The notes under the pieces were generated by a model. That model saw nothing but the letters and a program-made list of their open reading frames with translations. It searched no databases and had not been told where the DNA came from. The position numbers and the translations under genes are program-made. From Caryophanales bacterium (GTDB taxonomy: Bacteria; Bacillota_I; Bacilli_A; RFN20; CAG-288): a stretch of 54,427 bases of DNA. Shown here piece after piece: positions 1 to 8,111 of this stretch. The DNA is taken from NCBI GenBank assembly GCA_021621525.1, contig JAJVUU010000003.1, positions 1-54,427 of the forward strand. Direction: 5' to 3'. Each line of letters opens with the position of its first letter. Positions within the stretch are counted from its first letter, which is position 1.

Positions 1-66
1 TACGTATTTATCCTGTTGACTATTTTATAGAATTTTCTCTCCATTCACAAGAAAAAGAAAAAAAGC

Positions 67-95
67 TTGAAATCAAGGGGGCATTGCGATATCAT
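67..95 (+). promoter_or_regulatory. Promoter of tRNA-Arg
   Basis: TTGAAA (67-72) and TATCAT (90-95) are separated by exactly 17 bp, which places the start of transcription about 8 nt before the mature tRNA. No gene is visible in positions 1-66. Confidence 0.6.
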
Positions 96-109
96 TAATA
101 AGCTCATTT

Positions 110-186
110 GGGCCTGTAGCTCAGTTGGATAGAGCATCTGCCTTCTAAGCAGAGGGCCGCGTGTTCGAGTCACGCCAGGCTCACCA
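110..186 (+). tRNA. tRNA-Arg (anticodon UCU)
   Basis: This is a 77-nt cloverleaf with the 3' CCA encoded (184-186). The acceptor arms 110-116 and 176-182 pair with one G-U, the anticodon stem is TCTGC/GCAGA (137-141/149-153), and the loop CTTCTAA puts anticodon TCT at 144-146. The T arm GCGTG/CACGC carries the TTCGAGT loop. It reads AGA/AGG, and AGA is a common Arg codon in the neighbouring genes. Confidence 0.97.
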
Positions 187-197
187 TTGGTGAATTT

Positions 198-228
198 GAA
201 CCTTTCCTTCGGGAAGGGTTCTTTTTTT
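198..228 (+). terminator. Intrinsic terminator after tRNA-Arg
   Basis: A 10-bp stem (198-207 with 212-221, one T-G pair) closes a TTCG loop and is followed by seven T (222-228). Confidence 0.9.
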
Positions 229-305
229 GCTTTGAATTCAGGATTTCCTCATATATGAATGTTTTTTCAATAGTCTAAAAAGCGCATACAAGAAAGCGGA
301 TACTG

Positions 306-338
306 TCGTTTACGCAAAGAAAATGACAAGTTACGCAC
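306..338 (+). promoter_or_regulatory. Candidate LytTR-type direct repeat upstream of the sugar operon
   Basis: TTACGCA occurs at 310-316 and again at 331-337, exactly 21 bp apart, so both copies lie on the same DNA face. The second copy, CAAGTTACGCAC (327-338), resembles the CCAGTTNTNCAC box bound by LytTR regulators such as VirR. The pair sits just upstream of the position expected for a -35, in front of the symporter gene, and a LytTR regulator is encoded at 6068. That this regulator binds here is inference. Confidence 0.4.
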
Positions 339-367
339 AAATCATGAAAAGGGCTTTCATATAGATA

Positions 368-373
368 TATACT
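368..373 (+). promoter_or_regulatory. -10 element of symporter/GH3 operon
   Basis: TATACT lies 22 nt before the start codon. No good -35 is visible at 17 bp, as expected for an activator-dependent promoter. An ATGAAA/TTTCAT inverted repeat (343-348/355-360) occupies the -35 to -10 interval. Confidence 0.4.
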
Positions 374-395
374 CTTGCTAGATAGGAGAAAAGCT

Positions 396-2315
396 ATGAA
401 AGCAGAAAACAAATCCAAAAAATCTGTATTCGATTCGCCTTTGTTGTCGACCAAAGCAAAGACGCCGAACCCTGCCCTCTTCCCAGAAGGACTCCTCGGC
501 TTCTTCCTTGGCCCTATGTTTGCGTTGATCTCCAGCGGCATCGTAAACACGTATCTCAGCCAATACTGGAAAAACGTCCTCGGTCTCGGTAAGAGTGCGC
601 CATTGTTCATCACGCTCCTTCCGATCATTTCCAGCATCGTCATCATCGCCGGAAACCTTTTCATCGGAAAGCTGATGGATAGAAAGCCCCGGGCTGCAGG
701 TAAGGCCAGGCCTTTCATTCTATTAGGTCTTCCTTTGCTGGCGATTGCCCTCGTCCTCCTCTTCCTCGTTCCGCTCGAATTTGACAATACAGGTGCACCA
801 AAGGATCCGTCCCTCATCTGTTACTTCATCATCGCCATCGGTTACAACCTCTATTACGCCTTTGCCTATCCGTTCTATTACACTCCACATTCTTCCCTCA
901 TCAACCTCTCCTGCAGAGATAGCAACGCAAGATCTCTTCTTGCCACTTTCTCCAATGCATCCCAGGTCGCTGCCTCCGGTCTTGCCGGTATGGCCGGTCC
1001 TATCCTTATCGACTTATTAGGACTTCTTCCGAATCCCGAAAAGAATATCACCAATGAGATGGCAAACCAAAAATGGACGATTCTCATGATCATCATGATC
1101 GTCCTGCTTGTCATCGGCTGTCTCTTGGAATACTATTTCACCAGAGAAAGAGTCACCGAAGAACAGCTCAGACTCAATCAGGGTACGACAGAAGAAAACA
1201 AAGCCAACAAGATTCCGATGAAGGATCAGATCAAGCTTTGTGTCAAGGATAAATATTGGTGGTTCATCATCATCTTCTTCTTCCTCTATCAGTTCGGCGG
1301 TATGATGAAGAATATCTCCGTTTCCTTCTATGCCCAGGCATTCTCTTCCAATGGTACGGATATGGGTACTGCATCCATCATCACTACCATCGGTGCCATT
1401 CCGACTGCCGTAGGTATGGTTCTCATCTGGCCTCTTGCCACCAAGTTCGGCAAGGCCAAGACCATCAGCGTCGGTGGCTTCCTCGCCTTCTTGATGGGTA
1501 TGGGCGGCTTCCTTGTCCTCATCCCGTCCATCGGTGACAGCACCGCAGCCTTCTCTACTATTTCTACTTTGTTCTTCTGTTTGAAGGCCCTTGGCACCGT
1601 TCCGGCCATGTACATCTCTGTCGCTTTGATTTCCGACGTTATTGACCATCAGGAAGCTCTCACCGGCAAACGTACCGATGGCTTCACCATGGCCGTCTAT
1701 GGTTCCATCATGGTCGCTATGACCGGTATTGCCAACGGCATCATCACCGGTTTCAACTCTTCCATCACCTGGGATCAGACAAATCCGGAGCCGAACAGAC
1801 TCCTCAACACCATCCTCTTCTTCGGTGTCGAAGCTGTCTGCTACCTCATCATCGCCATCATGTTCCTCTTCATGAAGGTTGAAAAATTCTCTAAGATCGA
1901 CCATAAGACCATCATCGCTGACCAAAAGGCAAAATGCCTTGCTTCCGGCAAGGAGTGGATCGAGCCCGAAGTCAGAAAGCAGATGGAAGAAGAAGCCAAC
2001 AGACGTGATACCGAAAACAACAGAATCGCCTACCTGAAGCACCAGTGCGAAAAGAAGGGGCTTGACTTCGACGCCGAAGAAAAGAAGTATGAAGAAGCCA
2101 AGGCCGTGAAAGACAAGCAGGCTCAGGAAAAGAAAGAAGCCAAGGAAAAAGCCACGGCTGAAAAGGCTGCTGCAAAGCAGGCTGAGTTCGATGCCCTTCC
2201 GCAGGAGAAGAAGGATGCCATCCTTGCCAAGAAGAAGGCAAAGGAAGCCAAGCTTCTCAAGGAAGAAAAAAAGACAGAAGCCGAATTCGCATTGCTTCGC
2301 AAGAAGTTCAACTGA
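396..2315 (+). CDS. GPH-family sugar:cation symporter (MFS, MelB-like) with charged helical tail
   Basis: A 639-residue polytopic membrane protein with the twelve-helix layout and cytosolic-loop character of glycoside-pentoside-hexuronide:cation symporters. The membrane part ends near residue 494. The last ~145 residues are an unusually long Lys/Glu/Ala-rich tail, probably a cytosolic coiled coil; normal family members end soon after the last helix. The start is ATG 396 because AGGAG (384-388) precedes it; an upstream in-frame TTG at 375 has no such site. The GH3 beta-glycosidase gene follows, so uptake of beta-linked glycosides followed by intracellular hydrolysis is the likely role. The substrate is not determinable from sequence alone. 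Confidence 0.88.
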   Translation: MKAENKSKKSVFDSPLLSTKAKTPNPALFPEGLLGFFLGPMFALISSGIVNTYLSQYWKNVLGLGKSAPLFITLLPIISSIVIIAGNLFIGKLMDRKPRAAGKARPFILLGLPLLAIALVLLFLVPLEFDNTGAPKDPSLICYFIIAIGYNLYYAFAYPFYYTPHSSLINLSCRDSNARSLLATFSNASQVAASGLAGMAGPILIDLLGLLPNPEKNITNEMANQKWTILMIIMIVLLVIGCLLEYYFTRERVTEEQLRLNQGTTEENKANKIPMKDQIKLCVKDKYWWFIIIFFFLYQFGGMMKNISVSFYAQAFSSNGTDMGTASIITTIGAIPTAVGMVLIWPLATKFGKAKTISVGGFLAFLMGMGGFLVLIPSIGDSTAAFSTISTLFFCLKALGTVPAMYISVALISDVIDHQEALTGKRTDGFTMAVYGSIMVAMTGIANGIITGFNSSITWDQTNPEPNRLLNTILFFGVEAVCYLIIAIMFLFMKVEKFSKIDHKTIIADQKAKCLASGKEWIEPEVRKQMEEEANRRDTENNRIAYLKHQCEKKGLDFDAEEKKYEEAKAVKDKQAQEKKEAKEKATAEKAAAKQAEFDALPQEKKDAILAKKKAKEAKLLKEEKKTEAEFALLRKKFN

Positions 2316-2323
2316 CATCATCC

Positions 2324-2355
2324 ATAGAAAGGCCGCCGATTGACGGCCTTTCTAT
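2324..2355 (+). other. Strong hairpin between symporter and GH3 genes
   Basis: A perfect 12-bp stem (2324-2335 with 2344-2355) has an 8-nt loop and no T-run behind it. It may protect the upstream message or act as a leaky terminator that sets the ratio of transporter to hydrolase. Confidence 0.6.
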
Positions 2356-2374
2356 CAATAAAGAGGAAAAAATC

Positions 2375-4879
2375 ATGAAAAACGAAGAAATCCTGAAGAA
2401 AATGACGCTCGAAGAAAAAGCCAGCCTCCTCTCCGGAAAGAACTTCTGGGAAACCATGGACTATCCTGAATACGGCATTCCGGGAATGTTCCTGTCCGAT
2501 GGCCCTCACGGACTGAGAAAGCAGGCTGCCAGCGCTGACCAGCTCGGTCTCAACCCCTCTCTTCCAGCCACATGCTTCCCGACTGCCTCTGCTCTTGCCA
2601 ACACCTGGAACAGACAGCTTGTCCACGAAATCGGCAATGCCCTTGGCAACGAGGCCGTCAAGCTCCACGTCAACATGCTGCTTGGCCCTGGCATCAACAT
2701 CAAGAGAAATCCTCGCTGCGGACGAAACTTCGAATATTTTTCAGAGGATCCCTATCTGGCCGGCAAGCTCTCCAGCCAGCTCATCCAGGGTATCCAGGAA
2801 AACGGCATTTCGGCCTGTGTCAAACACTATTGTGCAAATTCCCAGGAAACACGCCGTATCAACATGGATTCCATTATCGATCTGAGAGCGCTGAGAGAAA
2901 TCTATACGACAGCCTTTGAAATCGCCATCAAGGAAGCTCATCCCAAGGCTTTGATGTCTTCCTATAACATGGTCAACGGCTATTACACAAACGAGAACAA
3001 GTATCTTGAACTCGATGTCCTAAGGAAAGAATTCCAGTACACCGGTCTCATCGTCACCGACTGGGGCGGAGAAAACGACAGAATCGAAGGACTCCTTGCC
3101 TCCAACGAACTCGAAATGCCCGGCAACAACGGCGATACGGACAGAGAGATCATCAAGGCAGTCAAAGACGGACGTCTTGACGAAAAGGTCGTCGACGAAT
3201 GCGCCGACAGGGTCATCTCCCTTGCCATCGATACCAGCAAGGCCATCAATTACAAGGAAGCCTTCGTCACCACCGACAAAGATGGAAAGAAGCTCACCGG
3301 CATGGACTGCTTCCCTGAACTCAGGCTTCAACATCACGAAATAGCCAAGAAAGCCTCTGATGAAACCATGGTCCTTCTCAAGAACAAGGATGGTATCCTT
3401 CCCTTGAAGAAGGATGACGAAGTCTGCATCATCGGCGATTTTGCCAATGCGCCTCGTTTCCAGGGTGCCGGTTCCTCCCAGGTCAATTCCACCAGGCTTG
3501 ACAACTTCACCGACCTGAAGGACAAATACAAATTCAAATATCTCGGCTTCTCCTCCGGCTTCAACCGCTATGGAAAGAAGGATAAGAAGCTCGAAGAAGA
3601 AGCTCTTGCCCTGGCAAAGAAGGCCAATGTCATCGTCTACTTCCTCGGCCTTGACGAGGTCACGGAATCCGAAGGTCTCGACAGGGATACCATCGAGCTT
3701 CCTAAGAATCAGATTGACCTTCTCAAGAAGCTCCATGGACTTGGGAAGAAGATCGTTGCCGTTCTTTCCAGCGGAAGTGTCGTCAATCTGGATTGGGACG
3801 AAAACTGCGATGGTCTTCTCTTCGGAGCTCTTTCCGGACAGGCTGGCTGCAACTCCATCCTTGACATCCTCAACGGCGACCTCACTCCGAGCGGAAAACT
3901 CAGCGAGACCTATCCTGTCTCCTATGAAGACGAAGCCACGGCCGATTGCTTCCCGAGCGATGGCATCAATGCACTTTACAAAGAGAGCATCTATGTCGGC
4001 TATCGCTATTTCGAGAAGAGCCGGATTGCCGTCAAATATCCCTTCGGCTTCGGCTTAAGCTATACCACCTTTGTCTATCTCGATACCAAGGTCGAGGAAA
4101 GTGGTGTCAGACTCAAAGTCAAGAACACCGGCAATGCCAAAGGAAAGGAGATCGTCGAAGTCTACATCGGAAAGAAGGACTCCAGGATCTTCAGACCGGT
4201 CAAGGAACTCAAGGGATTCTGCAAGACCAAGCTTTTGGAACCTGGCGAAGAAGAGGAAGTCTTCATTCCGTTTGACGAATATACCTTCCGCTATTTCAAC
4301 ACCAAGACGAACCGCTTCGAAATCGAAGGTGGCCAGTATGAAGTCTATGTCGGTGCTTCCAGTGCCGATATCCGCTTTGAAGGAACTTTGGTCAAGGAAG
4401 GTACGACCGATGTCTTGCCTTATGATGAAGCAAAGCTTCCTTCCTACTATTCAGGCAAGGTCAAGAAGGTCAGCGACGAGGAATTCAAGGTTCTCTATGA
4501 GAATGAGATTCCAGACGGCAGGCTCCATTTCGTCAACAAGAAGAAGACGAGAATCGCCTTGGACAAGAACAACCTGTTCTGCGACCTCAGGTATGCAAGA
4601 GGATGGACGGGAAGACTTGTCTATCACGGACTTCATATGCTCATCAGCTTCGGGACCAAACATAACCGCAAGCTCAGGAATGCCATCGTCATGGGTCCCT
4701 GGAGTTTCCCGATGAGGGCTATCTCAAGAATGATGAACATGTCCATGCATAAGGCTGAGGGTCTCATCATGATGTTCGACGGACATTTCTTCAAGGGTTT
4801 GCATCAGTTCCTCCATTCCGGCAAGTATTCTCCGAAGTATCCAAAGGATGCCCACTATCGCAAACCTGTCAAAAATTAG
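2375..4879 (+). CDS. Glycoside hydrolase family 3 (beta-glucosidase-like), cytosolic
   Basis: 834 residues without a signal peptide, so hydrolysis of imported glycosides is intracellular. An N-terminal GH3 TIM barrel contains a KHY motif (in place of the usual KHF) and the nucleophile motif TDWGG with Asp229. The GH3 alpha/beta-sandwich domain follows, then a fibronectin-III-like domain around residues 560-670 (LKVKNTGNAKG region). The last ~130 residues form an extra domain found in many gut Firmicute GH3 enzymes and of unknown role. A good Shine-Dalgarno (AAAGAGG) precedes ATG 2375. It is co-oriented with the symporter upstream. Beta-glucosidase is the default call; xylosidase or N-acetylglucosaminidase activity cannot be excluded. 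Confidence 0.93.
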   Translation: MKNEEILKKMTLEEKASLLSGKNFWETMDYPEYGIPGMFLSDGPHGLRKQAASADQLGLNPSLPATCFPTASALANTWNRQLVHEIGNALGNEAVKLHVNMLLGPGINIKRNPRCGRNFEYFSEDPYLAGKLSSQLIQGIQENGISACVKHYCANSQETRRINMDSIIDLRALREIYTTAFEIAIKEAHPKALMSSYNMVNGYYTNENKYLELDVLRKEFQYTGLIVTDWGGENDRIEGLLASNELEMPGNNGDTDREIIKAVKDGRLDEKVVDECADRVISLAIDTSKAINYKEAFVTTDKDGKKLTGMDCFPELRLQHHEIAKKASDETMVLLKNKDGILPLKKDDEVCIIGDFANAPRFQGAGSSQVNSTRLDNFTDLKDKYKFKYLGFSSGFNRYGKKDKKLEEEALALAKKANVIVYFLGLDEVTESEGLDRDTIELPKNQIDLLKKLHGLGKKIVAVLSSGSVVNLDWDENCDGLLFGALSGQAGCNSILDILNGDLTPSGKLSETYPVSYEDEATADCFPSDGINALYKESIYVGYRYFEKSRIAVKYPFGFGLSYTTFVYLDTKVEESGVRLKVKNTGNAKGKEIVEVYIGKKDSRIFRPVKELKGFCKTKLLEPGEEEEVFIPFDEYTFRYFNTKTNRFEIEGGQYEVYVGASSADIRFEGTLVKEGTTDVLPYDEAKLPSYYSGKVKKVSDEEFKVLYENEIPDGRLHFVNKKKTRIALDKNNLFCDLRYARGWTGRLVYHGLHMLISFGTKHNRKLRNAIVMGPWSFPMRAISRMMNMSMHKAEGLIMMFDGHFFKGLHQFLHSGKYSPKYPKDAHYRKPVKN

Positions 4880-4904
4880 CCTTTCTTTTCACAAATGAAC
4901 AACC

Positions 4905-4910
4905 TATAAT
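4905..4910 (+). promoter_or_regulatory. Possible -10 element for GT2 gene
   Basis: A consensus TATAAT sits 31 nt before ATG 4942, in the gap after the GH3 stop codon. The -35 at 17 bp (TTTCTT) is poor. Confidence 0.4.
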
Positions 4911-4941
4911 GGTTTAAGTTCAATTTTTAGACGAGGTCAGC

Positions 4942-5967
4942 ATGAAATTAATATCTTTTTGTATTCCTTCCTATAACTCTCAGGATTATATGAGACACTG
5001 CATCGATTCCCTCCTCATCGGAGGGGAAGATGTCGAAATCATCATCGTCAACGATGGAAGCAAGGATGACACCGGCAAGATTGCCATGGAATACCAGGAA
5101 AAATACCCGACTATCGTGAAAGCCGTAAACAAAGAAAACGGTGGCCACGGAAGCGGTGTCAACAAAGGTATGGAGCTTGCCACGGGACTATATTTCAAAG
5201 TCGTCGACAGCGATGACTGGGCCGACGAAAAGGGATATAGGATTCTCCTTGACAACATCCGTGACAGGATCAAGGAAGATAACCTTCCTGATCTATATCT
5301 CATGGACTTCCTGTACAACAGGCCAAGCGCCCATGATTCCTATCGAAGGAAATGGGATTTCCAGTTCAAGGCCTACCAAGTCAACCACTGGGACAAGGTC
5401 AGGAAATTCGGTACCGGCAAGATGTTTTTGATGCACGCTCTCTTCTACAAGACGGACGTTCTCAGGAAAAACGGAATGAAGCTTCCTGAGCATACTTTCT
5501 ATGTCGACAACATCTTTGCCTATACCCCGCTTCCCTATGTCAAGAGCATCTATTACATTCCTGAAGTCTTCTATATCTATTTCATCGGCAGGGAAGGACA
5601 GTCTGTCGCTTTGCCTAACATGGTCAAGCGATATCAGCAGCAGATCCGTGTCATGAAGGAGATGTTTGATGCCCACACCTATGAAGACATCAAAAACATG
5701 CAGAAAGGGCTCAGGCATTACATGCTTCACGCCTTGAATTCCATGATGGTCGTCACCATGATGTTCACGTGTGGTCAAAACACACCGGAAAGAAAACAGG
5801 ACCTGAAGAATTTCTGGGCTTACTGCAAGGGCAAGGACAAAGAGCTGTATGACGCTCTTCGCCATCGTGGATACTCCCTGGTCTTCAACCACATCCCCTT
5901 CGGATTGAGAGGCAAGCTCCTGCTTCTTGGCTACAAAAGTGAATGCAGACGTCACAAATTAGGATGA
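4942..5967 (+). CDS. Family 2 glycosyltransferase
   Basis: 341 residues with a GT-A fold: the N-terminal motif FCIPSYNS, the nucleotide-binding segment IIIVNDGSKDDT and the metal-binding VDSDDW. No transmembrane helix is obvious, so it probably acts at the inner membrane face on polysaccharide, teichoic acid or glycolipid. GAGGT precedes the start. A strong terminator follows the stop codon, so it is the last gene of its transcript. Donor and acceptor sugars are unknown. Confidence 0.9.
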   Translation: MKLISFCIPSYNSQDYMRHCIDSLLIGGEDVEIIIVNDGSKDDTGKIAMEYQEKYPTIVKAVNKENGGHGSGVNKGMELATGLYFKVVDSDDWADEKGYRILLDNIRDRIKEDNLPDLYLMDFLYNRPSAHDSYRRKWDFQFKAYQVNHWDKVRKFGTGKMFLMHALFYKTDVLRKNGMKLPEHTFYVDNIFAYTPLPYVKSIYYIPEVFYIYFIGREGQSVALPNMVKRYQQQIRVMKEMFDAHTYEDIKNMQKGLRHYMLHALNSMMVVTMMFTCGQNTPERKQDLKNFWAYCKGKDKELYDALRHRGYSLVFNHIPFGLRGKLLLLGYKSECRRHKLG

Positions 5968-5970
5968 ACC

Positions 5971-5997
5971 AGTCCCTCTTCGGAGGGACTTTTCTTT
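5971..5997 (+). terminator. Intrinsic terminator after GT2 gene
   Basis: An 8-bp perfect stem AGTCCCTC/GAGGGACT closes a TTCG tetraloop and is followed by TTTTCTTT. Confidence 0.9.
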
Positions 5998-6016
5998 GCC
6001 TTTTTGCTCCCCGAGG

Positions 6017-6045
6017 TTGAGGATTCCAGCCTTTTTCACTATAAT
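6017..6045 (+). promoter_or_regulatory. Promoter of LytTR/GHKL two-component operon
   Basis: TTGAGG (6017-6022), a 17-bp spacer and TATAAT (6040-6045). The leader before ATG 6068 is about 16 nt. Confidence 0.75.
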
Positions 6046-6067
6046 ATTTTCAATCGGAACCACGATC

Positions 6068-6778
6068 ATGACATTTAAAACTGCAATCGTCGAAGACGAC
6101 GAAAACGCCTATGCCGATCTGAAAGATCTGCTGAAGCGATATTCCAGGGAAAAGAACAAGGAATTCGATGTCCGCCATTATTCAGACGGGCTTGTCTTTC
6201 TGGACCACCTGGAACCCTTTGACATCGTCTTCATGGACATCCATCTTCCTGGCATGGATGGTCTTGAAGTCGCAAGAGAGATGCGAAAGCACAACCTCGA
6301 ATCCTTCCTCTTCTTTGTGACCGACCTTGCCCAATATGCCATCAAAGGATATGAAGTCGATGCCATCGACTATATCGTCAAGCCTGTCATCTATGACCAT
6401 CTGGCCATGAGGCTTGATAAGGTCGTAACGCTTTTGGAAGACACCCACAACCAACCAAAGATCACCGTGAAGTCAGACTCCGGCATCCATCTGCTCAAGC
6501 CTGATGACATCTATTATGTCGATATTCTCGGCCATCGGCTTTCCTTCCATACCAAACACGGGGAATATTCCACCTATGGAAGCCTCAACGAAGTCGAAAA
6601 GGAACTTCCTGCAGCTGACTTCATCCGGTGCAACCACTGCTATCTCATCAACATGAAATACGTCACTTCCATCGAAAAGAATGCCATCGTCGTCATGGAT
6701 GAGGAGCTGGCGATGTCAAGGACCAAGAGAAAAGCCTTCTTGGAAGCCTTCAGCGAATATCAGACGAGACACAACTGA
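6068..6778 (+). CDS. LytTR-family response regulator (AgrA-like)
   Basis: 236 residues. The N-terminal receiver domain has the acidic pocket (VEDDE) and phosphoacceptor Asp57 in FMDIHLPG. The C-terminal LytTR DNA-binding domain occupies roughly residues 135-235. A longer reading from 5996 would place the start inside the preceding terminator, so ATG 6068, just after the promoter, is preferred. The stop overlaps the kinase start by one base (TGATG), which implies translational coupling. LytTR regulators usually bind paired direct repeats; a candidate pair lies at 306-338. Such systems often control peptide signalling, carbohydrate use or surface products. Confidence 0.93.
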   Translation: MTFKTAIVEDDENAYADLKDLLKRYSREKNKEFDVRHYSDGLVFLDHLEPFDIVFMDIHLPGMDGLEVAREMRKHNLESFLFFVTDLAQYAIKGYEVDAIDYIVKPVIYDHLAMRLDKVVTLLEDTHNQPKITVKSDSGIHLLKPDDIYYVDILGHRLSFHTKHGEYSTYGSLNEVEKELPAADFIRCNHCYLINMKYVTSIEKNAIVVMDEELAMSRTKRKAFLEAFSEYQTRHN

Positions 6779-8097
6779 TGAAGATCACACTGGAAAACCT
6801 GTTCAACATCCTTGTCGAAGATGAATTTCTTTTCCTGTGCTTCTATTTTTCCTGGAACTTCAAGAAAAGGAATCATTTCCCGATACGTCTCATCCTATGT
6901 ATCATCCTAGCCCAAATCGTTCCCTTTTTATCCCAAAGCATCGATACCGGCAATTTCATCTTTTCGATGACGCTCAACTATATCATCGTCTTCCTTCTCG
7001 GGCCGCTTTGTCTTTATTTTTGCTTTGACTATCCCTTCAACTCCTCCATGTTCCTTTCCGTCGTATCCTATTCCTTCCGCCATACCATCTATCTTCTCTG
7101 GCAAGTCATCATCGAAATCTTGGAAGACAGTTTCTTTTTAGACCTTTCGTCCTTCTCATGGATCTGGATCGTCGTTACCTTTCCCTTGGTCCTTCCAAGC
7201 ATTCCCATTGCCATCTTCCTATATCTTCGCATCAAGAAATACCCAAGCGTTGCCGTTCCTAGCCTAAACGTCATCCTCGCCTCTTCCAGTGCGATGCTTG
7301 TCACCATCATCCTGAACAATTTCATCCTGTCCTTTGACTTCTCCAAAATCGATCATACCATCCATTATATATTGAACATCTTTGCCCTTCTCTGCAGCTT
7401 CATGATCATCCTGATCTTGATGGGGAACGTCAAGGAAGTATCCCTGAAAGGGGAAATCGTTGCCATCAACCAGCTTCGCCATCAGGAAGAAAAGCAATAT
7501 GAAATCTCCAAGGAATCCATCGACCTCATCAACATCAAATGCCATGATCTGAGACATCAGATAAGACAGCTCAACAACCAGGAGAAAATCTCCAGGGAAG
7601 ACCTTGCCGAAATCGAAAACGCCATCCGTATCTACGACACCAAGATGAAGACAGGCAATTCCTCCATGGATGTCATCCTTCAGGAAAAGCTGCTTCTATG
7701 CAACAAAAACAATATCGCCTCCGACTTCATCATCGACGGAAAGCAACTTTCCTTCATGAAGGAAAGTGACATCTATTCCCTCTTTGGGAACATCCTCGAC
7801 AACGCCATCGATGCCGTAAGCCGCATTCCTTCTCCCAACAAGAGGACCATCGCCCTCAAGGTCAAAAGGATTGCCGGAGGCGTCTTTGCCAGCGCCGAGA
7901 ATCCCTTCCAAGGGGAGATACAGTATAAAGACGGTCTTCCCGTCACTACCAAGAAAGACTTGCGTTATCACGGCTTCGGCATGAAGTCCATCCGCAACAT
8001 CGTCAACTACTATAACGGAACCTTGACCATCACTTCCGATGGCCGCATCTACAAGATTTCCATCTTCTTCCCGGAAAAGGAAGAAAAGTCCGATTGA
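6778..8097 (+). CDS. GHKL sensor histidine kinase (AgrC-like)
   Basis: 439 residues. About six hydrophobic helices fill residues 1-220, then a short coiled coil leads to the phosphoacceptor region CHDLRHQ with His256. The N box GNILDNAIDAV and a G-rich YHGFGM segment form the ATP site of the HPK10/AgrC type. The membrane domain presumably senses an extracellular ligand. No AgrD/AgrB-like peptide or protease gene is adjacent, so the ligand is not obvious. It is translationally coupled to the LytTR regulator and followed after 14 nt by a lipoprotein gene. Confidence 0.92.
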   Translation: MKITLENLFNILVEDEFLFLCFYFSWNFKKRNHFPIRLILCIILAQIVPFLSQSIDTGNFIFSMTLNYIIVFLLGPLCLYFCFDYPFNSSMFLSVVSYSFRHTIYLLWQVIIEILEDSFFLDLSSFSWIWIVVTFPLVLPSIPIAIFLYLRIKKYPSVAVPSLNVILASSSAMLVTIILNNFILSFDFSKIDHTIHYILNIFALLCSFMIILILMGNVKEVSLKGEIVAINQLRHQEEKQYEISKESIDLINIKCHDLRHQIRQLNNQEKISREDLAEIENAIRIYDTKMKTGNSSMDVILQEKLLLCNKNNIASDFIIDGKQLSFMKESDIYSLFGNILDNAIDAVSRIPSPNKRTIALKVKRIAGGVFASAENPFQGEIQYKDGLPVTTKKDLRYHGFGMKSIRNIVNYYNGTLTITSDGRIYKISIFFPEKEEKSD

Positions 8098-8111
8098 CAG
8101 AAAGGAGCCTT

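Noticed and set aside
1017..2321. 434-codon minus-strand open frame
   Set aside because: Antisense shadow of the symporter gene; low-complexity His/Asp/Glu-rich translation without recognisable domains.
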